A DNA stretch of 49,211 nucleotides, taken from the NCBI GenBank assembly GCA_021781495.1, contig JAJXWS010000016.1, positions 1-49,211 of the forward strand, written 5' to 3'. The position numbers and the translations under genes are program-made. Numbering within the stretch: position 1 is the first letter of the stretch; the number at the start of each line of letters is the position of its first letter. The notes under the pieces are model-generated. The model saw only the letters and a list, made by a program, of their open reading frames with translations, was not told the origin of the DNA and did not search any database. Positions 1-9,162 of the stretch are shown piece after piece. The DNA is from Acidobacteriota bacterium (GTDB lineage Bacteria; Acidobacteriota; Terriglobia; Terriglobales; Acidobacteriaceae).

Positions 1-356
1 AGTGGCGTCAGCAATATCCCAAGCTGGCCGAAGTGGATTTGCGCTATGACCAACAGGTGGTTCTGGAGATGACTCCCGGCGCGGCAACGGACCAGGCTGC
101 GGTGAATGCGGGCGATGGAAAGCCGGTGGCCACGCAGAGTCCTGTTGCACAAAGCACGACGCAGCCCGCGAAGTTGCAGGCGGCTCACCATGCCGCCAAG
201 GTTCAGGCAGGCCACGCGCATAGCAGTGCCAAGACGAAGGCAGCGTCGAGAAGACATGCGGAGCATATCCGGGAAAAGCGACGTGCGGAGGCCAGGCGAG
301 CCGCACTGAAGATCAACCAGCATAGAATGGCCGCCGCCGCAGGGCAGGGGCAATGA
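1..356 (+). CDS. ftsQ: Cell division protein FtsQ, 3' end only
   Basis: The open frame runs in from the left edge (first whole codon at base 3), so the start lies outside the window. The visible part begins RQQYPKLAEVDLRYDQQVVLEM, which resembles the end of the FtsQ/DivIB beta domain, the periplasmic divisome scaffold that works with FtsB and FtsL. It continues into about 80 residues of low-complexity Ala/His/Lys/Arg-rich tail, longer and more basic than in typical FtsQ. The stop is 10 nt before ftsA, in the classical ftsQ-ftsA-ftsZ order, and this context supports the call. The charged tail is seen directly; its role is unknown. Confidence 0.85.
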   Translation, partial: WRQQYPKLAEVDLRYDQQVVLEMTPGAATDQAAVNAGDGKPVATQSPVAQSTTQPAKLQAAHHAAKVQAGHAHSSAKTKAASRRHAEHIREKRRAEARRAALKINQHRMAAAAGQGQ

Positions 357-366
357 GTCCGGAACG

Positions 367-1575
367 ATGAGCCAGAAGCCTGACAACCTGATCGTTGTGC
401 TGGACATGGGCAGCGCCTGGACGCGCGTGCTGGCGGCTGACCTCAATGAGGGAGCGTTGCGCTATCGCGGCCATGGCCTGGTGGAGTCGGCCGGCATGCG
501 CAAGGGCCTCATCTCCGATCTGGGCCCGGCGGCAAAAGCCGCGAAGGCCGCCATTGAAGGTACGGAGCGGGTGGCGCGGGCGAACATCGACGAGTGCGCC
601 ATCGGCGTAGGCGGCCCGCATATCCGCGGATTGAACACAAATGGCGGTCTCGATCTCGGCAGTCGCATGCGGGAGATTACGCGGGAAGATGTGCGCGCGG
701 CGCTGGAACGCGCACGCGCCGTCGAGCGGCCTCCGGATCGCGAGATACTGCATCTGCTGCCGCGCCAGTTCATCCTGGACGATCAGCCGGGCATCTTCGA
801 TCCCGTCGGCATGGTGGGTGCCCGCCTGGAGGTGGATCTGCATATCGCCACCTGTTCCGGCAGCGCACTGCAGAGCACGGTGACCTGCGCGAATCGCGCC
901 GGGGTGGAAGTGACGGAGGCCGTGTTGGAGTCGATTGCGGCGGCGGAAGCCACGCTCTCAGCCGATGAACGCGAGCTGGGAGTTTGCCTGCTCGACATTG
1001 GCGCTCACTCCAGCGACCTCGTGGTTTTCTTTGAGGGCGCGGTGGCGCACACCGGGTCCGTGCCCATTGGCGGCGCGCACTTTACCAATGATCTTGCGGT
1101 GGGACTGCAGATGCCGGTGGCGCAGGCCGAAGAGCTGAAGCGTCTTTATGGCAACTGCGTTGTCACCTCTGTGCCACAGCAGGCGGAAGTAGAAATCGCC
1201 AACCCGCAGCCGCAGATGCTTGCGCTGCGCACCATTGCGGAGATCCTTGAACCACGCGCGCGGGAGTTGCTCTATTTCGTGAAAGAGAGTCTTCGTCAGG
1301 GCGGTGTTGTGGACGCGCTGGGGGCCGGTTGTGTGCTCACGGGCGGGGGATCCATGTTGCCCGGTCTGCTGGACGTAACGGAAGGGCAGTTGCGCGTGCC
1401 GGCGAGAACGGGGACGCCTGTGCGGCTCTCAAACATGCCGAGTGAGCTGATCAACCCTAGCTTTGCTACTGCCATTGGAATGCTTTTATATGCTCACCGC
1501 ACGCGTGTGACCCGTGCGGCAGAGAACAACAGCCTGAGCGCCAAGCTGCGCGCGATTTTTGCAGCCAGTTTTTAA
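367..1575 (+). CDS. ftsA: Cell division protein FtsA
   Basis: Actin-like ATPase of 402 residues that tethers FtsZ to the membrane and recruits late division proteins. The actin-fold nucleotide motifs are visible: phosphate-1 VLDMGSAW near residues 11-18, phosphate-2 LLDIGAHSSDLVVF near 208-221, and the adenosine motif LTGGGSMLPGL near 323. The 1C-type region lies after the first motif. The C-terminus ends LSAKLRAIFAASF, consistent with the short amphipathic membrane-targeting helix of the family. Length is typical. It lies 10 nt after ftsQ and 33 nt before ftsZ, so co-transcription is likely. Confidence 0.97.
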   Translation: MSQKPDNLIVVLDMGSAWTRVLAADLNEGALRYRGHGLVESAGMRKGLISDLGPAAKAAKAAIEGTERVARANIDECAIGVGGPHIRGLNTNGGLDLGSRMREITREDVRAALERARAVERPPDREILHLLPRQFILDDQPGIFDPVGMVGARLEVDLHIATCSGSALQSTVTCANRAGVEVTEAVLESIAAAEATLSADERELGVCLLDIGAHSSDLVVFFEGAVAHTGSVPIGGAHFTNDLAVGLQMPVAQAEELKRLYGNCVVTSVPQQAEVEIANPQPQMLALRTIAEILEPRARELLYFVKESLRQGGVVDALGAGCVLTGGGSMLPGLLDVTEGQLRVPARTGTPVRLSNMPSELINPSFATAIGMLLYAHRTRVTRAAENNSLSAKLRAIFAASF

Positions 1576-1608
1576 GCAGAACCAGATTCGAAGGAGGCCT
1601 GAGCCCAC

Positions 1609-3042
1609 ATGGACCAGCAAATGAATGAAGCCGGAGAGATGCGCATTCAGTTTCACGAGGAGAGCCCGCGCGGAGCCCGCATCAAGGTAATCGGCGTGGG
1701 AGGCGGGGGCGGAAATGCCGTCAATCGCATGATCCAGGCTGGACTGGAAGGGGTGGAGTTCATTGCCGCCAATACGGACGTTCAGGCGCTCAAGCTCTCG
1801 CAGGCTCCGGTGAAGCTGCAGCTGGGGGTTCGCCTTACTTCGGGCCTGGGTGCCGGCGCCAATCCGGATGTGGGCCGCCGCGCCGCACTGGAGGACTCCG
1901 AGAAGATCATTGAAGCACTGGAGGGTGCGGACATGGTGTTTGTGACCGCCGGGCTGGGCGGCGGCACGGGCACGGGAGCGGCTCCGGTAATTGCTTCACT
2001 GGCGAGCGAGATGGGGATTCTGACGGTTGCGGTGATCACGCGGCCCTTCGGCTTTGAGGGCAAGCGTCGCCTGCAGCAGGCTGAGCGCGGCTTGAAGGAA
2101 CTGCTCGAGAGCGTCGACACAATGATCGTGATCCCGAACGAGAAGCTGCTGGCGGTGGCGAAGGATGCGGGATTTTTTGAGAGCTTCCGCATTGCCGACG
2201 ACGTGCTTCGACAGGGCGTGCAGGGCATCTCGGACATCATCACGATTCCGGGCATCATCAACCGCGACTTTGCCGACGTGAAGACGACCATGGCCGGCAT
2301 GGGCCACGCGGTGATGGGTACGGCGATCCGGTCGGGCGCCAACCGTGCCGTAGAGGCCGCCCAGGCCGCTATGGCCTCGCCCATGCTGGAAGCCGGCGCC
2401 ATCGACGGCGCGCGCGGCATTCTCATCAACATTACCGGCTCCAGTTCGCTGAAACTCTCTGAGGTGAACGAGGCTTCGTCGCTGATCCAGTCGGCCGCGC
2501 ATGAGGATGCCAACATCATCTTCGGTGCCGTTCAGGACGAGCGCATGGGCGACGAGGTGAAGATTACCGTGATTGCCACCGGGTTTCGTGACCAGATGCC
2601 GGAGCGCCGCGCCCGCATGCTCAGCGTGGAGGAGGCGCCGGTGGTCTCAGTTCCCGTGATGGCACCGGACAACTGGATGCGCGAAGCCGCTCCGCAAGCC
2701 CCGGAAGCTCCAGCTCCGGCGCGATTCATGAGCGAGGCAGAGGAGGCCGAGACGCCTGCCGTCCCGGCTACCTTTCTTTCCGCTGCCGAGGAAGCCAAGC
2801 AGGCAATTGCCGAACCGGAACCGGTTGCCGCACCTGCCCGGCCTCAGTTCGGAGAGTTAGTGGAGGAGCCGTCGTATACGCCGCTTCCCAGGGATTATGC
2901 GCAGGACTTCGGCAATGGTGTTCACGCACCGGCAGCCACAGATGCCGTGCAGACTTTGCCCATGGCGGACAGCGCGCAACCGGGCGAGGAGGCGGAACGC
3001 GATCTGGACGTTCCAACCTTTCTGCGGGGATTGCACTTTTAG
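1609..3042 (+). CDS. ftsZ: Cell division protein FtsZ
   Basis: Tubulin-like GTPase of 477 residues that forms the cytokinetic ring. The tubulin signature GGGTGTG is at about residues 117-123, and the T7 catalytic loop reads NRDFADVK, with Arg where Leu is common. The core ends near residue 325. A long Pro/Ala/Glu-rich linker of about 140 residues follows, then the conserved C-terminal peptide DVPTFLRG that binds FtsA and other partners. The start is fixed by a strong Shine-Dalgarno AAGGAGG at 1591-1597. Length is above the roughly 380-400 residue norm because of the linker. Confidence 0.98.
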   Translation: MDQQMNEAGEMRIQFHEESPRGARIKVIGVGGGGGNAVNRMIQAGLEGVEFIAANTDVQALKLSQAPVKLQLGVRLTSGLGAGANPDVGRRAALEDSEKIIEALEGADMVFVTAGLGGGTGTGAAPVIASLASEMGILTVAVITRPFGFEGKRRLQQAERGLKELLESVDTMIVIPNEKLLAVAKDAGFFESFRIADDVLRQGVQGISDIITIPGIINRDFADVKTTMAGMGHAVMGTAIRSGANRAVEAAQAAMASPMLEAGAIDGARGILINITGSSSLKLSEVNEASSLIQSAAHEDANIIFGAVQDERMGDEVKITVIATGFRDQMPERRARMLSVEEAPVVSVPVMAPDNWMREAAPQAPEAPAPARFMSEAEEAETPAVPATFLSAAEEAKQAIAEPEPVAAPARPQFGELVEEPSYTPLPRDYAQDFGNGVHAPAATDAVQTLPMADSAQPGEEAERDLDVPTFLRGLHF

Positions 3043-3350
3043 GGGGACGGGGTTTCAGGGGCTGGGTTAGAAAGAGCAGCGCCGTAAGTCCTGTAAACAA
3101 GAGCTGCCGGCGAAAACATTGGTTTCGATGCGGCGAAGTCGGGTATCGTAGAAAGAAGCAAAGCCCGGACGGGCAAGCGACCGACTTCAAAAAAAATGGG
3201 TCTTCGGCGTGGGATTGCGCCGGGGAGTCTGCTGTCTGATTCGACCTGGCACGGTCTAATCGACTGGAGTTAGGGCTTTGCCGCTGTTGTAACAAATGCG
3301 CCTCCCATGGGTGGACGCATGGATCGAGATCCATTGGTGGAGAGGATGTT
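3043..3350. other. Intergenic region ftsZ to PBP (308 nt)
   Basis: No convincing gene lies here. The region holds the nested inverted repeat annotated at 3135-3188, an A8 run at 3189-3196, and two smaller potential hairpins (GGCG/CGCC near 3205-3221 and GACC/GGTC near 3243-3256). No clear Rho-independent terminator follows ftsZ, so part of the stretch may be the leader of the downstream penicillin-binding protein gene. Confidence 0.6.
3135..3188 (+). other. Nested inverted repeat, possible structured RNA leader
   Basis: Perfect 8-bp arms GAAGTCGG (3135-3142) and CCGACTTC (3181-3188) enclose a shorter inner pair TCG/CGA and an apical GCCC-GGAC-GGGC hairpin. If transcribed on the plus strand this would fold as a three-tier stem with an A-rich internal loop, followed by A8 rather than a U-tract, so it is not a terminator. 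I could not match it to a riboswitch consensus I know. Confidence 0.4.
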
Positions 3351-4646
3351 GTGCGGATGAGATTGTCCTGGGTTGTGGCGATCGTCTTGGTTCTGGCTGG
3401 ACTTGGCGGGGGCATGGGCTCCGCTGTGGCGTTGGATGCGCCGCAGCCCCTGCACCACTCCAGGGCTGTGGCGCACCATCTGTCCCCAACACGCCATACC
3501 ACAAAGCACAAGAGCGCTGCGCACCGCTCCGCCAAGACGACTTCGAAGTCCGCAACGGCCACCCGGCAGGTTGTCGCAAAATCAGGACACTCCCACACCG
3601 CCAGGCGTTCGACAGCAGCGGTTCGCCGCGCTTCGCTGCATACGCGCCGTCATCGCTACTATGAGCGCTTCACCGCCAGTTCGTTTGTCACCGGCGAAGT
3701 AGGAGCGGGCGACGTTACGGCGGGCGAGGATCCGGTGGTTCGTCAGGCCGCCATACAGGCCATGGGCGACATGAACGGTACCGCCGTGGTGATTGACCCG
3801 ACGAGCGGGCGCATCCTGGCGATGGTCAATCAGAAGCTGGCGCTTTCGCCGGGCGCCGAGCCCTGCTCCACCATCAAGCTTTCGGTCGCGCTGGCGGCCT
3901 TGTCTGAGGGGCTGGTCACGCGGGACACGATGGTGCAGCTGTCCGGCTTCCGGATGAACATGACCGAGGCCATAGCCCACAGCAATAATCTTTATTTTGA
4001 AGAGCTTGGCCGGGAGCTGGGCTTTGAGCGCGTGCGCCATTATGCCACGCAGTTCGGCCTGGGTGAGCTGGCCGGTTACCACATCCAGGGCGAGCAGCTT
4101 GGTATCTATCCCGACCATCCCATTCCAGCTGCCGAGGGCGGCGTAGGCCGCATGTGCAGCTTTGGTCAGGGCGTATCCTTGACGCCCCTGCAGCTTGGGG
4201 CGCTGGTGGCGGCCATCGCCAACGGCGGCACGCTCTACTATCTGCAGCATCCCACCACGCCGCAGGAGGCAGCCAGCTTCCAGCCCAAGGTGAAGCGGAC
4301 GCTGAACATTGCCAAGTACATTCCCGATTTGCAGGATGGCATGGCGGGCGCGGTGCAGTACGGCACGGCTCGCAGGCTGCGCGCCAACTTCCAGGAGCTG
4401 CCCGTATTCGGCAAGACCGGGACCTGCTCCGACAAGGGGACCCGCTTTGGCTGGTTTGCCGCCTACTCGGATACGCCGCAGGGCGGGATGGTTACGGTCT
4501 TCTTCCTGGAGGGGGGACGGCCGACGTTTGGTCCTCGCGCCGCGGAGCTGACCGGCGAGTTCTACAAGAACCTGTGGAACAGCAACTACTTCTCTGCAAA
4601 GAGCACGCAGCAGGCCCAGGCAACGCCCTCGGGGGCTTCCAACTAA
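3351..4646 (+). CDS. Penicillin-binding transpeptidase
   Basis: Serine transpeptidase for peptidoglycan cross-linking, 431 residues from the GTG at 3351. An ATG at 3357 is the alternative; AGAGG at 3341-3345 suits either. All three active-site motifs are present: S173-T-I-K176 (SxxK), S211-N-N213 (SxN) and K355-T-G357 (KTG). The N-terminus has one hydrophobic segment (about residues 6-26), then about 80 residues rich in His, Lys, Arg, Ser and Thr before the catalytic domain. There is no glycosyltransferase domain and no recognisable dimerisation/PASTA domain, so it is neither a full class A PBP nor a classical FtsI. Position right after ftsZ suggests a septal role (inference). A clear terminator follows. 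Confidence 0.9.
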   Translation: MRMRLSWVVAIVLVLAGLGGGMGSAVALDAPQPLHHSRAVAHHLSPTRHTTKHKSAAHRSAKTTSKSATATRQVVAKSGHSHTARRSTAAVRRASLHTRRHRYYERFTASSFVTGEVGAGDVTAGEDPVVRQAAIQAMGDMNGTAVVIDPTSGRILAMVNQKLALSPGAEPCSTIKLSVALAALSEGLVTRDTMVQLSGFRMNMTEAIAHSNNLYFEELGRELGFERVRHYATQFGLGELAGYHIQGEQLGIYPDHPIPAAEGGVGRMCSFGQGVSLTPLQLGALVAAIANGGTLYYLQHPTTPQEAASFQPKVKRTLNIAKYIPDLQDGMAGAVQYGTARRLRANFQELPVFGKTGTCSDKGTRFGWFAAYSDTPQGGMVTVFFLEGGRPTFGPRAAELTGEFYKNLWNSNYFSAKSTQQAQATPSGASN

Positions 4647-4672
4647 ATCGGCGGGCACGTTCCTGCCGGAAC

Positions 4673-4710
4673 AAGGGCCATCTCCCCGCGGGTGGCCCTT
4701 TTGCATTTTT
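4673..4710 (+). terminator. Rho-independent terminator after PBP gene
   Basis: Stem AAGGGCCA (4673-4680) pairs with TGGCCCTT (4693-4700) around a 12-nt loop. It is followed by a T-rich tail (TTGCATTTTT), 26 nt after the PBP stop codon. Confidence 0.85.
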
Positions 4711-4831
4711 GAGCGGCAGATTGCGTGGATTCAGTGCGACGAATCCGCCGCTGAATCATCCGATAGGGTGAGGTTGTCGATTACGCCCGGCTCGCGGGAC
4801 GACCTGACTGCACGCAACCGGAACGGACTCT

Positions 4832-5788
4832 ATGGCTCTCCCCACCCACATTCTGCTGACGTACGGCTACGTGTTGCTCTTTGCCTGGGTTATGGTGGAG
4901 CAGTTCGGCCTTCCCCTGCCTGCGGTGCCCGTGCTTCTGGCCGCGGGGGCCCTCTCTGCCGAACACCAGATCAGCATCCTGATTGCGTTCGTGGTTGGGT
5001 TGGTTGCCGCCCTGATCGCCGATAGCGCGTGGTTTTTGTTTGGCCGGCGGTATGGTCATCATGTGCTGCGGCTGTTGTGCAAACTTTCTCTGGAGCCCAC
5101 GATCTGCGTGCGCCAGACGCAGGACTCGTTTGGCCGCCGTGGCGGCGTTACGTTGATGATTGCCAAGTTTGTGCCGGGCCTTGCCACGCTGGCGCCTCCT
5201 GTGGCGGGCGAGAACGGCATGTCCTTCAGCGCATTCCTCCTGTTTGACGGCATCGGATCCGCGCTCTGGGTGGGAGGATTGCTGGTTGCTGGCCGGCTAT
5301 TCGGAGACGCGCTGAAGCGCGATCCCAGCCTGTTGGACTGGGTGGGAAGATTTTCAGGCGCGCTGCTGGCATTGGGCATCGTGGGATTCTTCCTTGCCCG
5401 CGTGATTCGCCGCCAGCGCTTTTTGAAGAAGCTGGTCGATGCCCGGCTTGAGCCGGAGGAACTGAAGCGCCAGCTGGACGCCGGCGAGCAGGTTTTTATT
5501 GTGGATCTGCGGCACCCGCTTGAGCTGCTGCCGGATCCCTATACGCTGCCGGGCGCGCTGCATCTCTCTCCGGATGCGCTGGCGGCTCGCGTGCACGAGA
5601 TTCCGCGCGACCGCGAAATTGTGCTGTACTGCACGTGCCCCAGCGAGGCGACGGCGGCCAAGACGGCCATGATGCTGCACAAGCTGGGCATCGAGCGCGT
5701 CCGCCCGTTGCGCGGCGGGTTTGACGAGTGGAAGCGTCTTGGCTATCCGATGGATGCCGTACAGCCTGCGATGTCCGGCGCGCAATAA
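4832..5788 (+). CDS. DedA-family membrane protein fused to a rhodanese domain
   Basis: A 318-residue two-domain protein. Residues 1 to about 195 form a DedA/SNARE-associated membrane domain with several hydrophobic helices and the family-type segment KFVPGLATLAPPVAGENGM. DedA proteins are implicated in flipping of undecaprenyl phosphate and phospholipids and in membrane homeostasis. Residues about 212-305 form a cytoplasmic rhodanese domain, beginning FIVDLRHP and carrying an active-site loop C267-T-C-P-S-E-A; C267 is the presumed sulfur-accepting Cys. The ATG at 4832 follows GGAAC without a strong Shine-Dalgarno. It is flanked by unrelated genes. The domain order is clear; the combined function is unknown. 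Confidence 0.9.
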   Translation: MALPTHILLTYGYVLLFAWVMVEQFGLPLPAVPVLLAAGALSAEHQISILIAFVVGLVAALIADSAWFLFGRRYGHHVLRLLCKLSLEPTICVRQTQDSFGRRGGVTLMIAKFVPGLATLAPPVAGENGMSFSAFLLFDGIGSALWVGGLLVAGRLFGDALKRDPSLLDWVGRFSGALLALGIVGFFLARVIRRQRFLKKLVDARLEPEELKRQLDAGEQVFIVDLRHPLELLPDPYTLPGALHLSPDALAARVHEIPRDREIVLYCTCPSEATAAKTAMMLHKLGIERVRPLRGGFDEWKRLGYPMDAVQPAMSGAQ

Positions 5789-5909
5789 GGCGCACTGAGC
5801 GCGCATCCGCCGGCTGCCAAACCAAAGTTCTTGATACACCGCAGTTCCGCGCTCCTGCGACCCTGTGCTGCCGAAGGCCTTAGTATGAGGGAAGAACGGT
5901 TATCACCGA

Positions 5910-7562
5910 ATGGAGCGAACTTCCTTGGCCTACGACGACCTGCGCGACTGGATTAAAGCACTCGAGAAGCATGGCGAACTCAAGCGCATCCGCGAGGAGG
6001 TTTCGCCCGATCTGGAAATTACCGAGATTACCGATCGCGCTTCGAAGATTGGATCCGCGGCAGGCGGGCAAGCCGTCTCCACCAAGGGCAAGTACGGTCC
6101 CGGTGGTCCGGCGCTGCTGTTTGAGAATGTGAAAGGACATCCCGGCCACAAGGTCTTCATTAATCAGTTTGGCAGCGAGCGCCGCATGGCGCTTGCGCTT
6201 GGAGTGGAGCGGCTGGACGAGATTGCTGAGCGAATCCATGGCCTGATGAATGTCAAGGCTCCCGAGGGGCTTTTCGACAAGCTCAAGATGTTGCCCCAGC
6301 TTGGCGCGCTCACCAGCGCATTTCCAAAGACAATCAGCGCCAAGGATGCTCCGTGCAAAGAGGTCATCCTGCGCGACAATTTTGATCTGCGCCAGTTCCC
6401 AATTCTGAAATGCTGGCCGCATGACGGTGGTCCATTCATCACCCTGCCATGCGTGCATACCCGCGATCCGCGCACAGGCAAGCGCAATATCGGCATGTAT
6501 CGCATGCAGGTGTTTGACGGGCAGACGACGGGCATGCACTGGCAGCGCCAGAAGGTGGCCGCCGAGCACTATCGCGAGGCCATGCGCGCGGCTGCCGCAG
6601 CACAGGCGGCGGAGGACCCGAAGGCTGCACGCGTGGCGATCATGGCAGAGTCGGCCGGTGGGGCAGTCTCCATTCCGGACGGCCCCGTGGGCGGTTTGCC
6701 GCAGGTTGCGCTGGGCAAGATGAAGGGTTCGCGGTTCGAGGTTGCTGTTGCTATTGGCACTGACCCCGCCACTACTTTCTCCGCGATTGTTCCCGCTCCG
6801 CCTGAGGTGGAGGAGTTCATGATTGCGGGCTTTCTGCGCGGCAAGCCGGTTGAGATTGTGAAGTGCGAAACCGTGGACCTTGAGGTGCCTGCCAACGCCG
6901 AGATCATTCTGGAAGGCTATGTGGAACTTGGCGAACTGCGCACCGAAGGCCCGTTCGGCGACCATACCGGCTTCTACACCATGACGGATGAGTATCCGGT
7001 GTTTCACCTCACCTGCATCACTCACCGGAAAGACCCGATCTATGCAGCTACCATCGTCGGCAAGCCCCCCATGGAAGATGCGTGGATGGGCAAGGCGGTA
7101 GAGCGCATCTTTTTGCCGGCGATGAGGATGACCATCCCGGAGATTGTGGATGTGCACTTGCCCGTCGAGGGTGTTTTTCACAATCTAATGCTGGTTTCCA
7201 TCCGCAAGAGCTATCCCGGCCAGGCGCGCAAGGTGATGAATGCCATATGGTCTCTTGGGCAGGCCATGTTCACCAAGTGCATCGTGGTGGTGGACGAGGA
7301 CTGCGATGTCCAGAACGTGGCCGAGGTCGTGCTTCGCGTTGCGAATAACATCGACCCGGAGCGGGATATTCAGTTCATGCTTGGGCCTGTTGATTCGCTG
7401 GATCACGCCTCGCGTCTGCCCAACTACGGCTCGAAGATGGGCATCGACGCAACGCGCAAATGGAAGGCCGAAGGCTTTGAGCGCCCCTGGCCCGCGATGA
7501 TTGAGATGGACTCGGCAACCAAGGCCAAAGTGGACGCCTTGTGGGATCGTCTGGGGCTTTAG
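5910..7562 (+). CDS. UbiD-family decarboxylase
   Basis: A 550-residue prenylated-FMN-dependent (de)carboxylase of the UbiD family, which removes carboxyl groups from aromatic or unsaturated acids. UbiD itself acts on 4-hydroxy-3-polyprenylbenzoate; a homologue acts in menaquinone synthesis. The family signature ELRTEGPFGDHTGFY is present around residue 345, with the catalytic Glu in EGPFGDH. The N-terminus LAYDDLRDWIKALEKHGEL is typical. An in-frame TTG at 5925, 9 nt after GGAG, is a credible alternative start to the ATG at 5910, because UbiD proteins usually begin at that Ala-Tyr. No ubiX is adjacent, so the substrate cannot be assigned. Confidence 0.9.
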   Translation: MERTSLAYDDLRDWIKALEKHGELKRIREEVSPDLEITEITDRASKIGSAAGGQAVSTKGKYGPGGPALLFENVKGHPGHKVFINQFGSERRMALALGVERLDEIAERIHGLMNVKAPEGLFDKLKMLPQLGALTSAFPKTISAKDAPCKEVILRDNFDLRQFPILKCWPHDGGPFITLPCVHTRDPRTGKRNIGMYRMQVFDGQTTGMHWQRQKVAAEHYREAMRAAAAAQAAEDPKAARVAIMAESAGGAVSIPDGPVGGLPQVALGKMKGSRFEVAVAIGTDPATTFSAIVPAPPEVEEFMIAGFLRGKPVEIVKCETVDLEVPANAEIILEGYVELGELRTEGPFGDHTGFYTMTDEYPVFHLTCITHRKDPIYAATIVGKPPMEDAWMGKAVERIFLPAMRMTIPEIVDVHLPVEGVFHNLMLVSIRKSYPGQARKVMNAIWSLGQAMFTKCIVVVDEDCDVQNVAEVVLRVANNIDPERDIQFMLGPVDSLDHASRLPNYGSKMGIDATRKWKAEGFERPWPAMIEMDSATKAKVDALWDRLGL

Positions 7563-7598
7563 GGCAGCCGGGGACACCGGGTGATTTACCCTGAGATT

Positions 7599-8474
7599 AT
7601 GCGAGGCATGATTCGTGGCCTTCTGGTTGCCGTAATGGCAGCCGCAATGGCTGCCGCCACTCCCCTGTATGCCCAGGCGCCCAGCGCCTTTCATTGGGTT
7701 GACTTCCACTCCGAACAGGACCAGAGCGTGATCATCTGGGTGACTCGCGCGCTCCAGGGCGAGAAGTGGACGGCGATTCGCGAGATCGGCGTGGAGTATG
7801 ACGCCGCTCTGGTGGTGACTACGCTTCGGGCATCGGCGGAAGCTGCTCCGAATGCGGATACGTTCTCCATTTGGAGCGTTTCGCTGACCAACCGGCTGGT
7901 TACGCCGTTGCTGAAGGGCGTGAATCTGCGCTGGATTGACTGGATGCGCCTGGCGCCGGCGATGCCGCCTGAGCCCGCACTCCTCTACGACAATTGCCGG
8001 GAATGCGCCGCCGATACGTACCTCACGTCGTTCTATTACGACATGGGGCATCACGTCTGGACTCCGCGATGGATGAAAGGGGAACAGGGCTTGCATCTGT
8101 GGAGTTCCTCAGCGCCCCCGGGCGTGAACTGGACGCAGGTCTACGCGGTGATGGCGGATGATACGGGGCGGGAACGCATCGGCACCTGGCAGCACTTTGA
8201 GTACGGGGACAAGCGGCCTGCGGACGATTACGTGTATCAGTACGATCTTGATCCGTACAGCGGCCTGGAGCGCATTCGCGAGTTGGCCGGCAAGGAAGCG
8301 GATGCCATGAAGCAGCACCTTTGCCGCGCACAGGACGCCGTGACGGGGCTGGAGCGCGGGCAGGATGCGCCGCTGTGTCAGCAATACATCCGGCTCCAGT
8401 TTGATCGCAGCCCGGCCACCCGGCCGCCGGCCAACAACCACGGCCAGTCTGCGCCGCCCGGCGCGCGACGGTAG
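7599..8474 (+). CDS. Secreted protein of unknown function
   Basis: A 291-residue protein with a Sec-type signal peptide: basic start MRGMIRG, hydrophobic stretch LLVAVMAAAMAAATPL, and likely cleavage after YAQA. The mature part has Trp/Tyr-rich segments and a YDNCRECAADTYLTSFYYD stretch whose two Cys could form a disulfide or bind a cofactor. The C-terminal 30 residues are Pro/Arg-rich and look disordered. I recognise no family. A GTG at 7581 would add six residues; ATG 7599 is preferred because it sits directly before the signal sequence and 6 nt after a -10-like TACCCT (7587-7592). Confidence 0.75.
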   Translation: MRGMIRGLLVAVMAAAMAAATPLYAQAPSAFHWVDFHSEQDQSVIIWVTRALQGEKWTAIREIGVEYDAALVVTTLRASAEAAPNADTFSIWSVSLTNRLVTPLLKGVNLRWIDWMRLAPAMPPEPALLYDNCRECAADTYLTSFYYDMGHHVWTPRWMKGEQGLHLWSSSAPPGVNWTQVYAVMADDTGRERIGTWQHFEYGDKRPADDYVYQYDLDPYSGLERIRELAGKEADAMKQHLCRAQDAVTGLERGQDAPLCQQYIRLQFDRSPATRPPANNHGQSAPPGARR

Positions 8475-8575
8475 ATTGCGGCGAAGAGATAGATGGGCCA
8501 CAGGTTCTGGGCGCGGGCATGCGAGTATCCCGCGGCCGGAATGTCCGGGTTGGCGCCGCAGTCAAAATTCCGTCG

Positions 8576-8581
8576 TATACT
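8576..8581 (+). promoter_or_regulatory. -10 element for nuoI, leaderless-type start
   Basis: TATACT lies 6 nt before the ATG at 8588, so the predicted transcription start is at or beside the A of ATG. A possible -35, TTGGCG at 8550-8555, is 20 nt upstream, which is longer than usual. Confidence 0.5.
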
Positions 8582-8587
8582 GGGTTC

Positions 8588-9058
8588 ATGTCGATTGTGC
8601 GCAACCTCGCCGGCATAGCCAAGGGCATGAGCATCACCTTTCGCGAGATGCTGGAGCCTACCCAGGTAGAGAACTATCCCGATGGCCCGGGACCCATGCG
8701 TGGGGCCATCTTCCAGCAGCGTTTTCGCGGCGCGCATGTGCTGCAGCGCGACGAGAACGGGCTTGAAAAGTGCGTGGCGTGCTATTTGTGCGCAGCCGCC
8801 TGCCCCTCGAACTGCATTTACATTGAGGCTGCCGACAACACGGAGCAGGAGCGCATCTCGTCGTCTGAGCGCTACGCGAAGGTCTACAACATCGACTACA
8901 ACCGATGCATCTTCTGCGGATATTGCGTGGAGGCCTGCCCCACGGATGCCATTACGCACGGCCATGGCTTTGAGCTGGCGACCCTGAATGCCACGAATCT
9001 GGTTATGCGCAAGGAAGATATGCTGGTCCCCGCCGCGTCTTTGACGGCTGCGCGGTAG
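8588..9058 (+). CDS. nuoI: NADH-quinone oxidoreductase subunit NuoI
   Basis: A 156-residue ferredoxin-like subunit of respiratory complex I, carrying two [4Fe-4S] clusters (N6a/N6b) in the peripheral arm between NADH oxidation and the quinone site. The two CxxCxxCxxxC motifs are complete: C62, C65, C68, C72 and C107, C110, C113, C117, each followed by Pro. The start at ATG 8588 gives MSIVRNLAGIAKGMSITFREM, a normal NuoI N-terminus. The open frame extends upstream, but that part is atypical and would place the promoter inside the gene. No other nuo gene is adjacent, so this is an isolated copy or complex I genes are dispersed. Confidence 0.93.
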   Translation: MSIVRNLAGIAKGMSITFREMLEPTQVENYPDGPGPMRGAIFQQRFRGAHVLQRDENGLEKCVACYLCAAACPSNCIYIEAADNTEQERISSSERYAKVYNIDYNRCIFCGYCVEACPTDAITHGHGFELATLNATNLVMRKEDMLVPAASLTAAR

Positions 9059-9162
9059 ACGAAGAATCGCTCACAGCCGGAAGTTCTGGCGTGAGATGGT
9101 TTTTAGTTCGCCGGCATGATCCGGTATAGCAAACGCAACTAGCTTATTCGTTTGTATGGGAT

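Noticed and set aside
3189-3196. Hairpin plus A8 run read as a minus-strand terminator
   Set aside because: On the minus strand the T-run precedes the hairpin, so it cannot act as an intrinsic terminator.
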